Of a stretch of DNA of 63,059 nucleotides, positions 26,256-34,965 are shown piece by piece. This stretch comes from Thermodesulfobacteriota bacterium (lineage in GTDB: Bacteria; Desulfobacterota; Thermodesulfobacteria; Thermodesulfobacteriales; Thermodesulfobacteriaceae). The notes beneath the pieces were generated by a model. That model saw nothing but the letters and a program-made list of their open reading frames with translations, made no database searches and was not told where the DNA came from. The position numbers and the translations under genes were made by a program. Where the stretch lies: NCBI GenBank assembly GCA_030550555.1, contig JAUQPD010000029.1, forward strand, positions 1-63,059. Direction: 5' to 3'. Position 1 is the first letter of the stretch. Each line of letters starts with the position of its first letter.

Positions 26256-27448
26256 GTAATACCTTAGAGCCAGAATTTAAGCCAATCCTCAGACAAGTTG
26301 ATGTCATTCCTGGTGAATACGAAGGACAACCTGTATTTTTCTTACGAGATCCCTTGGGATTTGTTGAAGAATTGATAGTGCTTCCTCAAAGTGTACTTTT
26401 TCTTTTGGCAATGATGAATGGTGATAATGATTTGAGGGATCTTCAGGCAGAAGCAACTCGAAGAATGGGGCAGATAGTTCCCCTTGAAGAAATTACTAAT
26501 TTGGTTTCTTTTTTAGATGAAAAGGGTCTTCTTTGGAGTGAGAAATTCGAGGAGCTTAAAGAAAAGGCCTATGAAAAGTGGTTTCAGCTGAAGATACGGC
26601 CAATGGCTCATGCAAACCAAGCCTATCCATTAGATGAGAATGATGCTAATTGGTTTTTAAGCGAAGTTTTTAAACTGTCTGAAGTCCAGTCAGCCAATCC
26701 CCCACGGATTCTTATTGCTCCTCACATAGATATAAGAGTAGGAGCAAGGGCCTATGCAGAGGCCTATAGAAGATTTAATCTACCTCCAGGTTCAAGAGTA
26801 ATTATTTTTGGAGTTGGGCATTACTTAGAGTTTCCTCTTTCAGTGTTAACCAAGGATCTGGCTACACCTTTTGGAATCTTGAGAAATGACCGAGGAGGTC
26901 TACTTTTTCTCACAAACTCAAAGAAGCTTGAGCTCTTTCCAGATCATATGGCGCACAAACTTGAACATTCTATTGAGTTTCAGGCTCTTTTTCTGAAATA
27001 CGGAAGAAGTGATGAACTGGTGGCTCTCCCCTTTCTTATTGGTTCTATGCAAGCAATTCTTCCCAATGAAGAATATATTGACAAATTTGTTGAGGGACTA
27101 CTTGACCTCTTTGATGAGAGAACCTATTTAGTCCTTGGTATAGACTACTGCCACTTGGGGCTGAGATATGGACACCAAGCTCCTGTGAATGAGGACCTAC
27201 TTAATGAGGCTTTGAAAGTTGATAGGTATTTTACTGAGCTTGCCTTTGCAGGAAGCTCAAAGGAATTAGCAGAACTTCTTCAGGAGAAGAGCCTCTATAA
27301 TATTTGTGGATCAAGTTCGCTTTATTTACTTGCAAAGTTAATATCTAAAGGTGGCTTTAATGGAAGGGGAGAAATCTTCTATCAAGAAGCACTTCCCTTT
27401 GGCCAGGGCTCAGCTGTCACCGTGCTTGCAGGTGGATACTTTGTATAA
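26252..27448 (+). CDS. amrB: MEMO-family protein (AmmeMemoRadiSam system protein B)
   Basis: The C-terminal 270 residues are the MEMO domain: APHIDIRVGARAYAEAYR, FGVGHYLEFPL, HKLEHSIEFQALFLKY and GIDYCHLGLRYG. The first His/Asp/Cys positions match the putative metal site of the LigB-like fold. The N-terminal 120 residues are a separate helical domain, DPLGFVEELIVLPQSVLFLL, as in delta-proteobacterial relatives. ATG at 26252 overlaps the ParB-like stop. The enzymatic role of MEMO is not settled. The AMMECR1 partner lies at 32797; the radical SAM partner is not in this window. Confidence 0.85.
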   Translation: MSNTLEPEFKPILRQVDVIPGEYEGQPVFFLRDPLGFVEELIVLPQSVLFLLAMMNGDNDLRDLQAEATRRMGQIVPLEEITNLVSFLDEKGLLWSEKFEELKEKAYEKWFQLKIRPMAHANQAYPLDENDANWFLSEVFKLSEVQSANPPRILIAPHIDIRVGARAYAEAYRRFNLPPGSRVIIFGVGHYLEFPLSVLTKDLATPFGILRNDRGGLLFLTNSKKLELFPDHMAHKLEHSIEFQALFLKYGRSDELVALPFLIGSMQAILPNEEYIDKFVEGLLDLFDERTYLVLGIDYCHLGLRYGHQAPVNEDLLNEALKVDRYFTELAFAGSSKELAELLQEKSLYNICGSSSLYLLAKLISKGGFNGRGEIFYQEALPFGQGSAVTVLAGGYFV

Positions 27449-27564
27449 GATCACAACCAAAACATAAGCAGTAAGCAATTAAAAACTATTTTGAGTAGAA
27501 GATATTTCCTCACTTAGAACAACCAGGTGCTTCGAAAGTAAAAAAGTTTAATTTAAAGATCCCC

Positions 27565-27592
27565 TTGAAAATTTTCTGTAAAACTTTATCAT
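27565..27592 (+). promoter_or_regulatory. Promoter of the FmdB-like gene
   Basis: TTGAAA and TATCAT are 16 bases apart, with the same -10 as the dcw promoter. The leader is about 30 bases and carries AGGAGG before the ATG. The upstream gap from 27449 holds nothing else I can identify. Confidence 0.6.
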
Positions 27593-27627
27593 TTTTCTAA
27601 AGAACAAAACAAAGGAGGTTGCTTCTC

Positions 27628-27840
27628 ATGCCTATTTATGAGTTTAAATGTAAGAAGTGTGGGAGAGTTTTTGAGGCTTTATGTTTCACCAAAGATGACG
27701 AGAGAGAGTTGAGATGCCCATCCTGTGGGAATAAGGAGGTAGAGAAGACCTATTCATCTTTTTCCACCACCTGGGGAAGATCATTTGGTTTTGGTAGTGG
27801 ATCCTCCTGTGGAGGAGGTAGAGGTTTTGGATTTGGCTGA
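27628..27840 (+). CDS. FmdB-type zinc-ribbon protein
   Basis: It is a 70-residue protein. It begins MPIYEFKCKKCGRVFE, with CKKCG and CPSCG providing four zinc ligands, and ends in a Gly/Ser/Phe-rich tail with one extra Cys. The family (putative regulatory protein, FmdB) is widespread in anaerobes and its function is not established. AGGAGG about nine bases before ATG 27628 supports this start over the TTG at 27619. It has its own promoter and terminator, so it is a single-gene unit. Confidence 0.85.
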   Translation: MPIYEFKCKKCGRVFEALCFTKDDERELRCPSCGNKEVEKTYSSFSTTWGRSFGFGSGSSCGGGRGFGFG

Positions 27841-27852
27841 GCCTAATTAAAT

Positions 27853-27873
27853 AAAGGGGGTGGCACCCCCTTT
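27853..27873. terminator. Bidirectional terminator between fmdB-like gene and trpF
   Basis: A perfect nine-pair stem (AAAGGGGGT/ACCCCCTTT) with a three-base loop lies between two convergent stop codons. A-rich and T-rich flanks on each side let it serve both strands. Confidence 0.82.
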
Positions 27874-27875
27874 CC

Positions 27876-28490
27876 TTAATGGCTCTTTTCCAAAATTTGA
27901 AAAATCTTCTCTATTTTTTCCGGATCCTTAATTCCAGGTGACTTTTCTACACCTGATGAGATATCAATACCATAAGGTCTTACCTTTCTAATTGCCTCTT
28001 CTAAGTTTTCGGGATTTAGGCCTCCTGCAAGAAATACTTTAAAACCTTTTTTAACAACGTCCGTTGCAAGTTCCCAATTAAAGGTTTGTCCAGTGCCCCC
28101 TGGGACTCCTTTTTTGAACGTATCAAGTAAAATGGCATGGGCTCCTTTCCAAAGTGTTAACTGCTCAAAATTTATGAAATCCTTCACTCTGAAGGCTTTT
28201 ATAATTCTATCAAGTCCCAATTTTCTTCCTAACTCAAGGTTTTCATCTCCATGTAACTGAATGAAGTCTGCACCTTGATCAAGGACCTTTTTTGCCTCCT
28301 CATAGGTTGGGTTAACCATTACGACGACTCTCATTGCCCTTTTCACGTGAGAAAGCAGGTTCTTAAGGTTTCCCCCTACGAATCTGGGAGAAGGAGGATA
28401 GAGAATAAATCCAAGATAGTCTACAGGATACTTTTCTATAAAGAAAATATCTTCAATTCTGGTGATACCACAAATCTTGATTTTAACCAA
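27876..28490 (-). CDS. trpF: Phosphoribosylanthranilate isomerase
   Basis: It performs the third step of tryptophan synthesis. It is a TIM barrel of 204 residues. KICGITR provides the catalytic Cys near residue 7, LHGDE and GGLNPENLEEA are the phosphate-site stretches, and GIDISSGVE carries the catalytic Asp. The start is TTG, one base after the stop of the upstream gene, so translation is probably coupled. No other trp gene is near. Confidence 0.92.
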   Translation of the reverse strand: MVKIKICGITRIEDIFFIEKYPVDYLGFILYPPSPRFVGGNLKNLLSHVKRAMRVVVMVNPTYEEAKKVLDQGADFIQLHGDENLELGRKLGLDRIIKAFRVKDFINFEQLTLWKGAHAILLDTFKKGVPGGTGQTFNWELATDVVKKGFKVFLAGGLNPENLEEAIRKVRPYGIDISSGVEKSPGIKDPEKIEKIFQILEKSH

Positions 28491-28491
28491 C

Positions 28492-29037
28492 TTAAAACTT
28501 TCTATCGAAGAAGATGTTTTTCCCTTTTATGCTTAATGGAATGCCCAGGATTATTTGTCCAGGCATCAACCCCAGTTTTCTAACTGCAACTCCTATGGTA
28601 TACATGACTCGATTGTCAAGACAGAGATCCTTTGCCTTTGAAACTGCTGATCCAATGGCAATACCGAGATCAATGAGTCTCATAGCACAAACAGGACCTT
28701 CGTAATCTTCTCCTCTTTTTGGTTCTTTGAGAATAGTGTCACAGGTATAACCACAGCCTCCACAGTTTACTCCAACAGGTCTCTTAAAATCAAGCGAGAT
28801 AAGCACAAGGGCATCGGAGTTACGTAAGTTTTCTGCATCTCTACGGAAAAACTTAAAGGCTTCTCCTCTTTCTGCAATTCTTTCCATTTCTTGAGCAATT
28901 TTTTCCATTTCATCTTTTTCTGTAATTAAGGCTAGCACTAGATCATCTTGGCCTCTTGCCTTAGGTGCAGTTCTTGCACAGACAAGGAGCTCAAGAGCAA
29001 GCTTTTCCACTATCTCAAGTTCTGGATTTAATCTCAT
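28492..29037 (-). CDS. DUF2148 ferredoxin-domain protein
   Basis: It has 181 residues. The N-terminus LLVCARTAPKARGQDDL and the Cys-rich centre VNCGGCGYTCDTI match DUF2148, a family annotated as containing a ferredoxin-like domain. With Cys at GPVCAM and DLCLDN it could bind an iron-sulfur cluster. Its job is unknown. It lies between ribE and trpF on the same strand, and its stop is one base before the trpF start. Confidence 0.85.
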   Translation of the reverse strand: MRLNPELEIVEKLALELLVCARTAPKARGQDDLVLALITEKDEMEKIAQEMERIAERGEAFKFFRRDAENLRNSDALVLISLDFKRPVGVNCGGCGYTCDTILKEPKRGEDYEGPVCAMRLIDLGIAIGSAVSKAKDLCLDNRVMYTIGVAVRKLGLMPGQIILGIPLSIKGKNIFFDRKF

Positions 29038-29063
29038 GGAACTCCCCTCCCTTTTAATAGAAC

Positions 29064-29723
29064 TTAAGCAAAGCCATGTTTGACGAGAAAGTCAAGGGTA
29101 ATTCCCTCTTTTTTTGAGGAAATTTCAGTTTCTATATAAGGTTTAATCCAACGATAGACCATTTTGGCAATCATATCTATCTCAAAGTTTACAAAGTCTC
29201 CAGCTTTTTTTGTATGAAGTGTAGTAACTTTGTAAGTATGAGGAATTATCATAAGAGAAATTAAATTTTCAAAAACTTCATTAATTGTTAGACTAATTCC
29301 GTCTATAGCAATGGAACCTTTAGGCACAAGATAGTGAGCAAACTCTTGAGGAATTTCAATTTCAAATCGGAAAAAGTCTCCAAGAGGTAGAATTTTTTTG
29401 ATAACTGCAACACCATCTACGTGTCCTGACACGAGATGTCCACCAAGGGGGTCGCCTAATTTTAGGGCTCTCTCAAGATTCACAAGTTGTCCTGGTTTTT
29501 TAAGTTTAAAGGTGGTTCGAGAGATGGTCTCGGGGGATAGATGAGCGAGAAATCCCTTTTTTGTTAAGTTAATAATTGTGAGGCAGACACCATCAACTGC
29601 AATACTATCACCAATTTTGGTGCCCTCAAGAGGGAATTCACTCTCTATATAGATTTCATAACCTTGGATCTTTGGTTGAAGGCTTCTTATGACACCTTTT
29701 CCTTCAATGAGTCCTGTAAACAT
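29064..29723 (-). CDS. ribE: Riboflavin synthase alpha subunit
   Basis: It dismutates two 6,7-dimethyl-8-ribityllumazines to riboflavin. It is a duplicated lumazine-binding barrel. MFTGLIEGKG opens the first half; VDGVCLTI and GHVDGVA, then IDGISLTINEV, mark the substrate sites of the two halves. Length is 219 residues. ATG at 29723 fits the family start (MFTGLIE) and is preferred over TTG three bases upstream. A promoter only eight bases before the ATG suggests an almost leaderless mRNA. Confidence 0.93.
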   Translation of the reverse strand: MFTGLIEGKGVIRSLQPKIQGYEIYIESEFPLEGTKIGDSIAVDGVCLTIINLTKKGFLAHLSPETISRTTFKLKKPGQLVNLERALKLGDPLGGHLVSGHVDGVAVIKKILPLGDFFRFEIEIPQEFAHYLVPKGSIAIDGISLTINEVFENLISLMIIPHTYKVTTLHTKKAGDFVNFEIDMIAKMVYRWIKPYIETEISSKKEGITLDFLVKHGFA

Positions 29724-29731
29724 CAAGAGTT

Positions 29732-29759
29732 ATTTTATAGAGATTTTTCTGAAACTCAA
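29732..29759 (-). promoter_or_regulatory. Promoter of ribE, nearly leaderless
   Basis: On the minus strand TTGAGT and TAAAAT are 16 bases apart. Only eight bases separate the -10 box from the ribE ATG, and no Shine-Dalgarno is present in them. Confidence 0.55.
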
Positions 29760-29792
29760 GCATCTGAAAGCGCAGGAAGGGAAATTAAAAAA

Positions 29793-29820
29793 TTGACAAA
29801 AGGGGGGAATAAGATAAAAT
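29793..29820 (+). promoter_or_regulatory. Strong sigma-70-type promoter of speE operon
   Basis: A perfect TTGACA and a TAAAAT are 16 bases apart. The leader is about 40 bases and includes AGGAG before the ATG at 29867. Confidence 0.75.
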
Positions 29821-29866
29821 TTCAATCTTGAATTCGTAGGGCCACTAAAATTCAAGGAGCCAGTCT

Positions 29867-30781
29867 ATGAAAAAGGAGGTAATGGCAAAGGCTTTACCTT
29901 CTGAGGGTAAAGGAGTTAAGGTATTTTTTGCAGAGTTTGTCAATGAGGATTACGTGTTTGGTTACATAAGTAGACTCATATACGGTGAATCAGGGCTTCA
30001 AAATATATACATTCTCGAGAATAAATTCTGGGGTAGACTGCTTTTTATAAATAACAACCTTCAATTTTCCTCAAGAGATGAGTTTATTTACCATGAGGCC
30101 CTTGTTCATATACCTATTCAGAGTGCACCAGAGGGATATATAAAAAAAGTTTTAATTTGTGGAGGAGGTGATTTTGGAGCTGCAAGAGAAGTATTAAAAT
30201 ATCCCTATGTTGAGGAAGTTGTGATAGTAGACATTGATCCGAGGATCCCCAAGCTCATAAAGGAGTATTTTCCAGAGCTCTTACCTGAAGATCCTAATGA
30301 TCCTCGATTAACTTTAATTACTGAAGATGCCTACGTGTTAGTTGATAAATTCCTTAGAGAGGGGAGAACTTTTGATTTAGTTATTGTGGACTCAACCGAT
30401 CCTGACATTGGTGATGAAGCGAATCTTCAGGAGCTGTCCCATGCCCTTTTTGGAGTGGATTTTCACCAGAAGTTACTCAAGATATGTCCGCAGGGAATCA
30501 TCGTTCAGCAATGCGGAACTCCCTTTACTATGAAAAATATCCTTCTTGGGGTATATAAGATTTACCGCGAGGTCTATCCACAAAAAGAAATTTATATCTA
30601 TAGAGCAAATGTGCCTTCCTTTGGTAGTGATAATGCTTATATTATGAGATGTCCCTTCAAGGATCCCCAGAGACCAAAGGGCAAAGAGCTTGACAATACG
30701 CTCTATTACAACTTTGAGATACACGAGGCTTCTTTTGCTCTACCAAAATTTTGGAAGGAGGCGCTTAAGGAATGCGAATAA
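29867..30781 (+). CDS. speE: Polyamine aminopropyltransferase (spermidine synthase-like)
   Basis: It moves an aminopropyl group from decarboxylated SAM to a diamine or polyamine. The SAM-binding part LICGGGDFGAAREVL and the acidic active-site DSTDPDIG are clear, as are RDEFIYHEALVHIP and VVIVDIDPRI. Length (304 residues) is normal. The usual DGVxQ loop is replaced by NNNLQ, and the N-terminus is somewhat extended. Thermophiles often use such enzymes for long or branched polyamines; the actual product cannot be read here. It overlaps the next gene by ten bases. Confidence 0.85.
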   Translation: MKKEVMAKALPSEGKGVKVFFAEFVNEDYVFGYISRLIYGESGLQNIYILENKFWGRLLFINNNLQFSSRDEFIYHEALVHIPIQSAPEGYIKKVLICGGGDFGAAREVLKYPYVEEVVIVDIDPRIPKLIKEYFPELLPEDPNDPRLTLITEDAYVLVDKFLREGRTFDLVIVDSTDPDIGDEANLQELSHALFGVDFHQKLLKICPQGIIVQQCGTPFTMKNILLGVYKIYREVYPQKEIYIYRANVPSFGSDNAYIMRCPFKDPQRPKGKELDNTLYYNFEIHEASFALPKFWKEALKECE

Positions 30782-31479
30782 TAGGGCTTCTCGGTTCTCC
30801 TCATCGGAATGGCGGAACTGCCCAATTATTGATGTCTGCCCTAAAGGCAGGCGAAAGAGAAGGGGCTAATACTTCCCTCTATTCCCTCTACGACGGTGAG
30901 ATTAAACCTTGTATTGGATGTATACGAAACGAAGAACCAACCTGCAAATATCCTTGTATCTTTGAGGACTATGGAAAAGTCCTTCTTGAAAGAATCTATG
31001 AGGCTGATGGTATTATTTTTGGAACTCCTATTTATTGGTTTGCTCCTTCTGGGGTGATGAAAAATTTAATTGACCGGATGACTTGTATGGAAAATATGGT
31101 TGCTTTTGGAGAACCAAGCTATCTTGAGGGAAAAGTAGTTGGAGTTATTGCGGTAGGTGCAGACACAGGTGCCATTATGACTGGGGGTTATCTTGTGACT
31201 ACTTTAAATTCAATGGGGGCAATTATACCACCTTGGGCAATTGCTTATTCTTACAAGAGTAAGGCCTCTCTTTGGGAAGATAAGGACCTCATGAATGCCA
31301 TAAATGTGGGCTTACTTGTTGCGAGAATGGTAGCACTTCTTAAGGGTAATAAAGTAAGACTTGGATATGTAGAAGATAAGGCACTTCTTGAGGAGATTAG
31401 GAAGGAGGTCTTAAGAGAGTTAAATATAGAGGTTGAGGCAAAGAGACATGTGCGAGGACTTGGCTGGTTGCGTTACTAA
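30772..31479 (+). CDS. NADPH-dependent FMN reductase / iron-sulfur flavoprotein-like
   Basis: It has a flavodoxin-like fold of 235 residues. LLGSPHRNGGTAQ is the FMN phosphate loop; FGTPIYWFAPSGVMKNLIDR is the second flavin site. CIGCIRNEEPTCKYPC carries four Cys in the place used for a [4Fe-4S] cluster by the iron-sulfur flavoprotein group. Electron donor and acceptor are unknown. It overlaps speE and the nitroreductase gene on either side. Confidence 0.82.
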   Translation: MRIIGLLGSPHRNGGTAQLLMSALKAGEREGANTSLYSLYDGEIKPCIGCIRNEEPTCKYPCIFEDYGKVLLERIYEADGIIFGTPIYWFAPSGVMKNLIDRMTCMENMVAFGEPSYLEGKVVGVIAVGADTGAIMTGGYLVTTLNSMGAIIPPWAIAYSYKSKASLWEDKDLMNAINVGLLVARMVALLKGNKVRLGYVEDKALLEEIRKEVLRELNIEVEAKRHVRGLGWLRY

Positions 31480-31972
31480 GGCTATTGAGGAAAGGAGAAG
31501 TATTCGGCGATTTCAGGAAAAAACACCTGATCGGGAACTAATCTATAAGATCCTTCAAGCAGGGATCTGGGCACCTTCAGGGCACAATAATCAACCTTGG
31601 CGGTTTGTAATTATTTGGTCTCAAGAAGTTAAAGATAAGTTAGCAAAGCTCACCATTTACTCCCAGTTAGTAAAGAGAGCACCTGTACTTATTGGAGTTT
31701 TTCTTGAGAAAAAGGCTATGTATCATCAAATTAAGGATCATCAGTCAGCAGGGGCCTGTATCCAGAATATTCTCCTTTCAGCCTATGCCCATGGACTTGG
31801 GACCTGTTGGTTAGGGGAGATTTTAAAAAATGAAGAAAAAGTTAAAGAGGTCCTTGGTCTCCAGAGTGAGGACTATGAACTTGCTGCCTTCATAGCGGTT
31901 GGATATCCTGATGACAAAAGTAAAAAGGCTGGACGCTCTCCTTTCGCTACTTTTATTTTAAAAGAGCTGTAA
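31448..31972 (+). CDS. Nitroreductase-family FMN oxidoreductase
   Basis: It is a 174-residue protein with the FMN motif ERRSIRRF at the N-terminus, APSGHNNQPWRFV, and the C-terminal AAFIAVGYPDD. AGACIQNILLSAYAHGLGTCW is typical of the family. I chose ATG at 31448; the TTG at 31433 would add five residues. It overlaps the flavoprotein gene by 32 bases. A redox partnership is plausible but not shown. Confidence 0.85.
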   Translation: MCEDLAGCVTKAIEERRSIRRFQEKTPDRELIYKILQAGIWAPSGHNNQPWRFVIIWSQEVKDKLAKLTIYSQLVKRAPVLIGVFLEKKAMYHQIKDHQSAGACIQNILLSAYAHGLGTCWLGEILKNEEKVKEVLGLQSEDYELAAFIAVGYPDDKSKKAGRSPFATFILKEL

Positions 31973-32012
31973 TATATTAATCTTAAATCTTACTAGAGAG
32001 GAGGAATCTTCT

Positions 32013-32774
32013 ATGAAAAAAACCCTTGTTCTTAGCCTTGGTTCCCTTGTTTTTCTGATTTCTTGCAAAGGTGGTATCAGTCAGTCCTTTGACTGTCCGA
32101 AGGTCGAGGATCTTCAAAAGACCTTGGATACGATCCAAAGAGGGCTCACCCTCGTAAAGATTGAAAAATCACCGATTGCTGGACTTTGTGAGGTAGTAGT
32201 AAAAGTCTCAGAGACTGATAAGGCCCTTTTCTATACTGATCCCAAGGGCCAGTACATCGTAACAGGTAACATAATAGAGCTATCGACAAGAAAAAATCTT
32301 ACATCTGAAAAATTGGCCCTACTGAATAAGAGGGTTCTTGATAAAGCTATTCTTGAAGAACTCGATAGATTAGTAGCCTTTACTTGGGGGAACTCAGGAC
32401 CAAGTATTTACTTCATTACGGATCCAGATTGTCCTTTTTGTAAACAAGCAGAAGCTATCTTAGAAGAATTAGTGAAAAATGGAAAGTTGTCCGTTAAGGT
32501 CATTCTCTTTCCGCTTGAAGCAATTCATCCAGAGGCGAGAGCAAAATCTGTTTCCATTATCTGTGACAATAAAGGATATGAGGGACTAAAGACAGGATAT
32601 AAGTCAAAGAATCAATGTGAAAAGGGGAATAAAAAGATAGATGAGACCATAAAACTCATGCAGAGAATAGGTGTCAGAGGGACACCTACATTCGTATTTC
32701 CTGATGGAGAAATAAAGAGTGGAGTAATGCAGGCAGAGGCAATACTTGCAAAGCTTGAACAGAAAGGTAAATAG
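32013..32774 (+). CDS. DsbC-like disulfide isomerase, probable lipoprotein
   Basis: It has a lipoprotein signal with lipobox LISC (Cys18). A DsbC-type dimerisation region follows at about 25-95 (YTDPKGQYIVTGNI). The thioredoxin domain carries CPFC at residues 140-143 and a cis-proline motif GTPTFVFPDG. The family more often has CPYC. Extra Cys at 28, 59 and in the insert (IICDN, NQCEK) may form structural disulfides. It acts in the periplasm. A GAGGAGG precedes the ATG; it looks like a separate unit. Confidence 0.85.
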   Translation: MKKTLVLSLGSLVFLISCKGGISQSFDCPKVEDLQKTLDTIQRGLTLVKIEKSPIAGLCEVVVKVSETDKALFYTDPKGQYIVTGNIIELSTRKNLTSEKLALLNKRVLDKAILEELDRLVAFTWGNSGPSIYFITDPDCPFCKQAEAILEELVKNGKLSVKVILFPLEAIHPEARAKSVSIICDNKGYEGLKTGYKSKNQCEKGNKKIDETIKLMQRIGVRGTPTFVFPDGEIKSGVMQAEAILAKLEQKGK

Positions 32775-32796
32775 ATCTTAGGACTAGCTCTCTCTA

Positions 32797-33351
32797 ATGC
32801 TTAGCAAAGAGGAGAAAAGTTATCTTCTTTTTATTTCTAGAAAAACACTTGAGGAGTACTTCAAGGGGCGACAGTTCCAACCTACGCCTCCATTGCCTCA
32901 ACGCCATCCTCATTTGTGGGAAAAATGGGGTGTCTTTGTAACACTTTATAAATTGGGAGAGTTGAGAGGCTGTATTGGTACAATTTCTCCTGAAAGGCCC
33001 CTTTTTGAAGAGGTTATGAGTATAACTCTATCATCTGCTTTTTCAGACCCTCGATTTCCACCTCTAAGTGAAGAGGAACTGAAGGATATAGAGATAGAAA
33101 TTTCTGTCCTCGGGCCTTTAAGGAGAGTCTCTCCCAGTGAAGTTATTCCAGGAATACATGGAATTTACATAAGGAGAGGCCCTCAAAGAGGTTTGCTTCT
33201 TCCACAGGTAGCAAAAGAGCATGGTTGGGATAGAGATACTTTTCTTCGGCATGTCTGCCTTAAAGCAGGCCTAACGGAGGACTGTTATCTAGATCCAGAA
33301 ACGGAAATCTATGTCTTTGAAGCAGAGGTATTCAGGGAGGGCGATTTTTAA
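32797..33351 (+). CDS. amrA: AMMECR1-domain protein (AmmeMemoRadiSam system protein A)
   Basis: It is 184 residues, almost all AMMECR1 domain. GVFVTLYKLGELRGCIGT is the conserved core (the usual LRGCIG signature), followed by SSAFSDPRFPPL and EIEISVLGPLRRV, then LLLPQVAKEHGWD. The biochemical role of AMMECR1 is not settled. In many anaerobes it is fused or linked to MEMO and a radical SAM enzyme; here MEMO is 5 kb upstream. Confidence 0.9.
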   Translation: MLSKEEKSYLLFISRKTLEEYFKGRQFQPTPPLPQRHPHLWEKWGVFVTLYKLGELRGCIGTISPERPLFEEVMSITLSSAFSDPRFPPLSEEELKDIEIEISVLGPLRRVSPSEVIPGIHGIYIRRGPQRGLLLPQVAKEHGWDRDTFLRHVCLKAGLTEDCYLDPETEIYVFEAEVFREGDF

Positions 33352-33415
33352 GAAAGTGATTTTAATAAGTAAATCTTGTAAATTTATAAAAAGCTTCTAA
33401 AATGGACTACTTGAC

Positions 33416-33721
33416 ATGAATTGGAAAGCCAAGTGGGAAGCACTTGAGCGAGCGCGAAAGGTTCTTAAACTTCCAATAACAACGACAAGAAGAGAGATAA
33501 TTGAGAATTATCACCGTCTAGCTAAGGAATATCATCCAGACAGAGGTGGCGATCCTGAAAAGATGAAGGAATTGAATGAAGCATATGAATTGTTGATGAA
33601 TTATTGTGATCATTATCGTATTGAGCTTAGGCCAAATCCTGCAAGTTTGGATCCCACAGATTTTTGGTTTGACAGATTTTCGGAGGATCCTGTCTGGGGT
33701 AGATTTGGGGATAAAAAGTAA
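33416..33721 (+). CDS. Small J-domain protein
   Basis: The 101-residue protein contains one J domain with HPD at residues 40-42 in [13 protein letters not shown]. This motif stimulates DnaK ATPase. There are no Gly/Phe or zinc-finger regions, so it is a stand-alone J protein and not DnaJ. The last 35 residues ([10 protein letters not shown]...) may select a client or a location. It sits 64 bases after amrA with a poor ribosome-binding site. Confidence 0.85.
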   Translation: MNWKAKWEALERARKVLKLPITTTRREIIENYHRLAKEYHPDRGGDPEKMKELNEAYELLMNYCDHYRIELRPNPASLDPTDFWFDRFSEDPVWGRFGDKK

Positions 33722-33735
33722 GGGGAGAGGGAGAA

Positions 33736-34965
33736 ATGTTGATTGTGCAGAAATACGGTGGAACATCTGTTGCTAATTTAGAGAGGATTAGGAATGTGGC
33801 AGAGAGAGTTATAAACTATAAGAAACAGGGACATGATCTCGTAGTAGTTGTCTCTGCTATGGCAGGTGAGACAGATCGACTTATAAATTTAGCAAAACAG
33901 ATAACTCCTGAGCCTTCTCCACGTGAGTTAGATATGCTGTTAGCAACTGGAGAACAGGTAACAAGCTCGCTTCTTGCCATATTGCTGAAGAGCGTGGGAT
34001 ATGATGCTATAGCTCTCTTGGGATTTCAAGTACCTATACTGACTACTGATCTATTTACCAAGGCAAGGATAAAGGAGATAAAGACGGAGAGACTTCGCAA
34101 AGAACTAGCGCTTGGACGTATTGTAGTTGTTGCTGGATTTCAAGGTGTTACTGAAGATGGAGATATTACTACTCTTGGAAGAGGGGGGTCTGATACCACA
34201 GCGGTTGCTCTTGCATCAGCACTAAAGGCAGATCTCTGCGAGATCTATACTGATGTTGATGGAGTTTATACTGCAGATCCAAGAATTGTTCCTAGGGCAA
34301 GAAAATTGAGAAAGATCTCTTATGAAGAGATGCTTGAGCTTGCAAGTAGTGGTGCAAAGGTGCTTGAGATGAGGTCTGTAGAATTAGCAATGATATATAA
34401 AGTCCCCCTGGTAGTGAGATCTAGCTTTAATTATAGTGAGGGGACATTAATAACTGAGGAGGATGAAGAAATGGAAAAGGTTCTTGTGTCAGGGGTTACT
34501 TATAATAGGAACGAAGCAAGGATAAGCATATATGGAGTTCCAGATCGTCCAGGAGTTGCAGCAAAGATTTTTGGTCCTATTGGAGAGGCAGGAATTATAG
34601 TTGATATGATAATTCAGACTGCAAGACCAGACGGAAAGGCAGATTTAACCTTTACAGTGCCAAGGCCTGATTTTAAGCAAGCCCTTGAGATTGTCAAAAG
34701 AGTTGGGGAGGAATTAGGCATTGAAAGACTTGAAGGGGATGATCGTATTGCCAAGGTCTCTATAGTTGGTGCTGGAATGAGAACCCACTCTGGCGTTGCA
34801 ACAAAAATGTTTGAAACCCTGGCCAAGCATGGAATAAATATCATGATGATCTCAACGAGTGAGATCAAGATTTCCTGTGTGATTGAGGAAAAATATACAG
34901 AGCTTGCGGTAAGAGCCCTTCATGAAGCCTTTAATCTTGAAGGAGAGGTGAAGGAGGAAAAATGA
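33736..34965 (+). CDS. lysC: Aspartate kinase
   Basis: It phosphorylates aspartate, the entry to lysine, diaminopimelate, threonine and methionine. KYGGTS is at residues 6-11; [16 protein letters not shown] and [14 protein letters not shown] are the catalytic and nucleotide regions. Two ACT domains form the C-terminal 150 residues ([17 protein letters not shown], then [15 protein letters not shown]), so feedback inhibition by lysine or threonine is likely. Length (409 residues) is normal. Its stop overlaps cimA by ATGA. Diaminopimelate feeds MurE upstream. Confidence 0.95.
   Translation: MLIVQKYGGTSVANLERIRNVAERVINYKKQGHDLVVVVSAMAGETDRLINLAKQITPEPSPRELDMLLATGEQVTSSLLAILLKSVGYDAIALLGFQVPILTTDLFTKARIKEIKTERLRKELALGRIVVVAGFQGVTEDGDITTLGRGGSDTTAVALASALKADLCEIYTDVDGVYTADPRIVPRARKLRKISYEEMLELASSGAKVLEMRSVELAMIYKVPLVVRSSFNYSEGTLITEEDEEMEKVLVSGVTYNRNEARISIYGVPDRPGVAAKIFGPIGEAGIIVDMIIQTARPDGKADLTFTVPRPDFKQALEIVKRVGEELGIERLEGDDRIAKVSIVGAGMRTHSGVATKMFETLAKHGINIMMISTSEIKISCVIEEKYTELAVRALHEAFNLEGEVKEEK

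Noticed and set aside
27449-27618. tRNA or small RNA gene before fmdB-like gene
   Set aside because: No cloverleaf or conserved tRNA loops can be drawn; only a promoter is supported.
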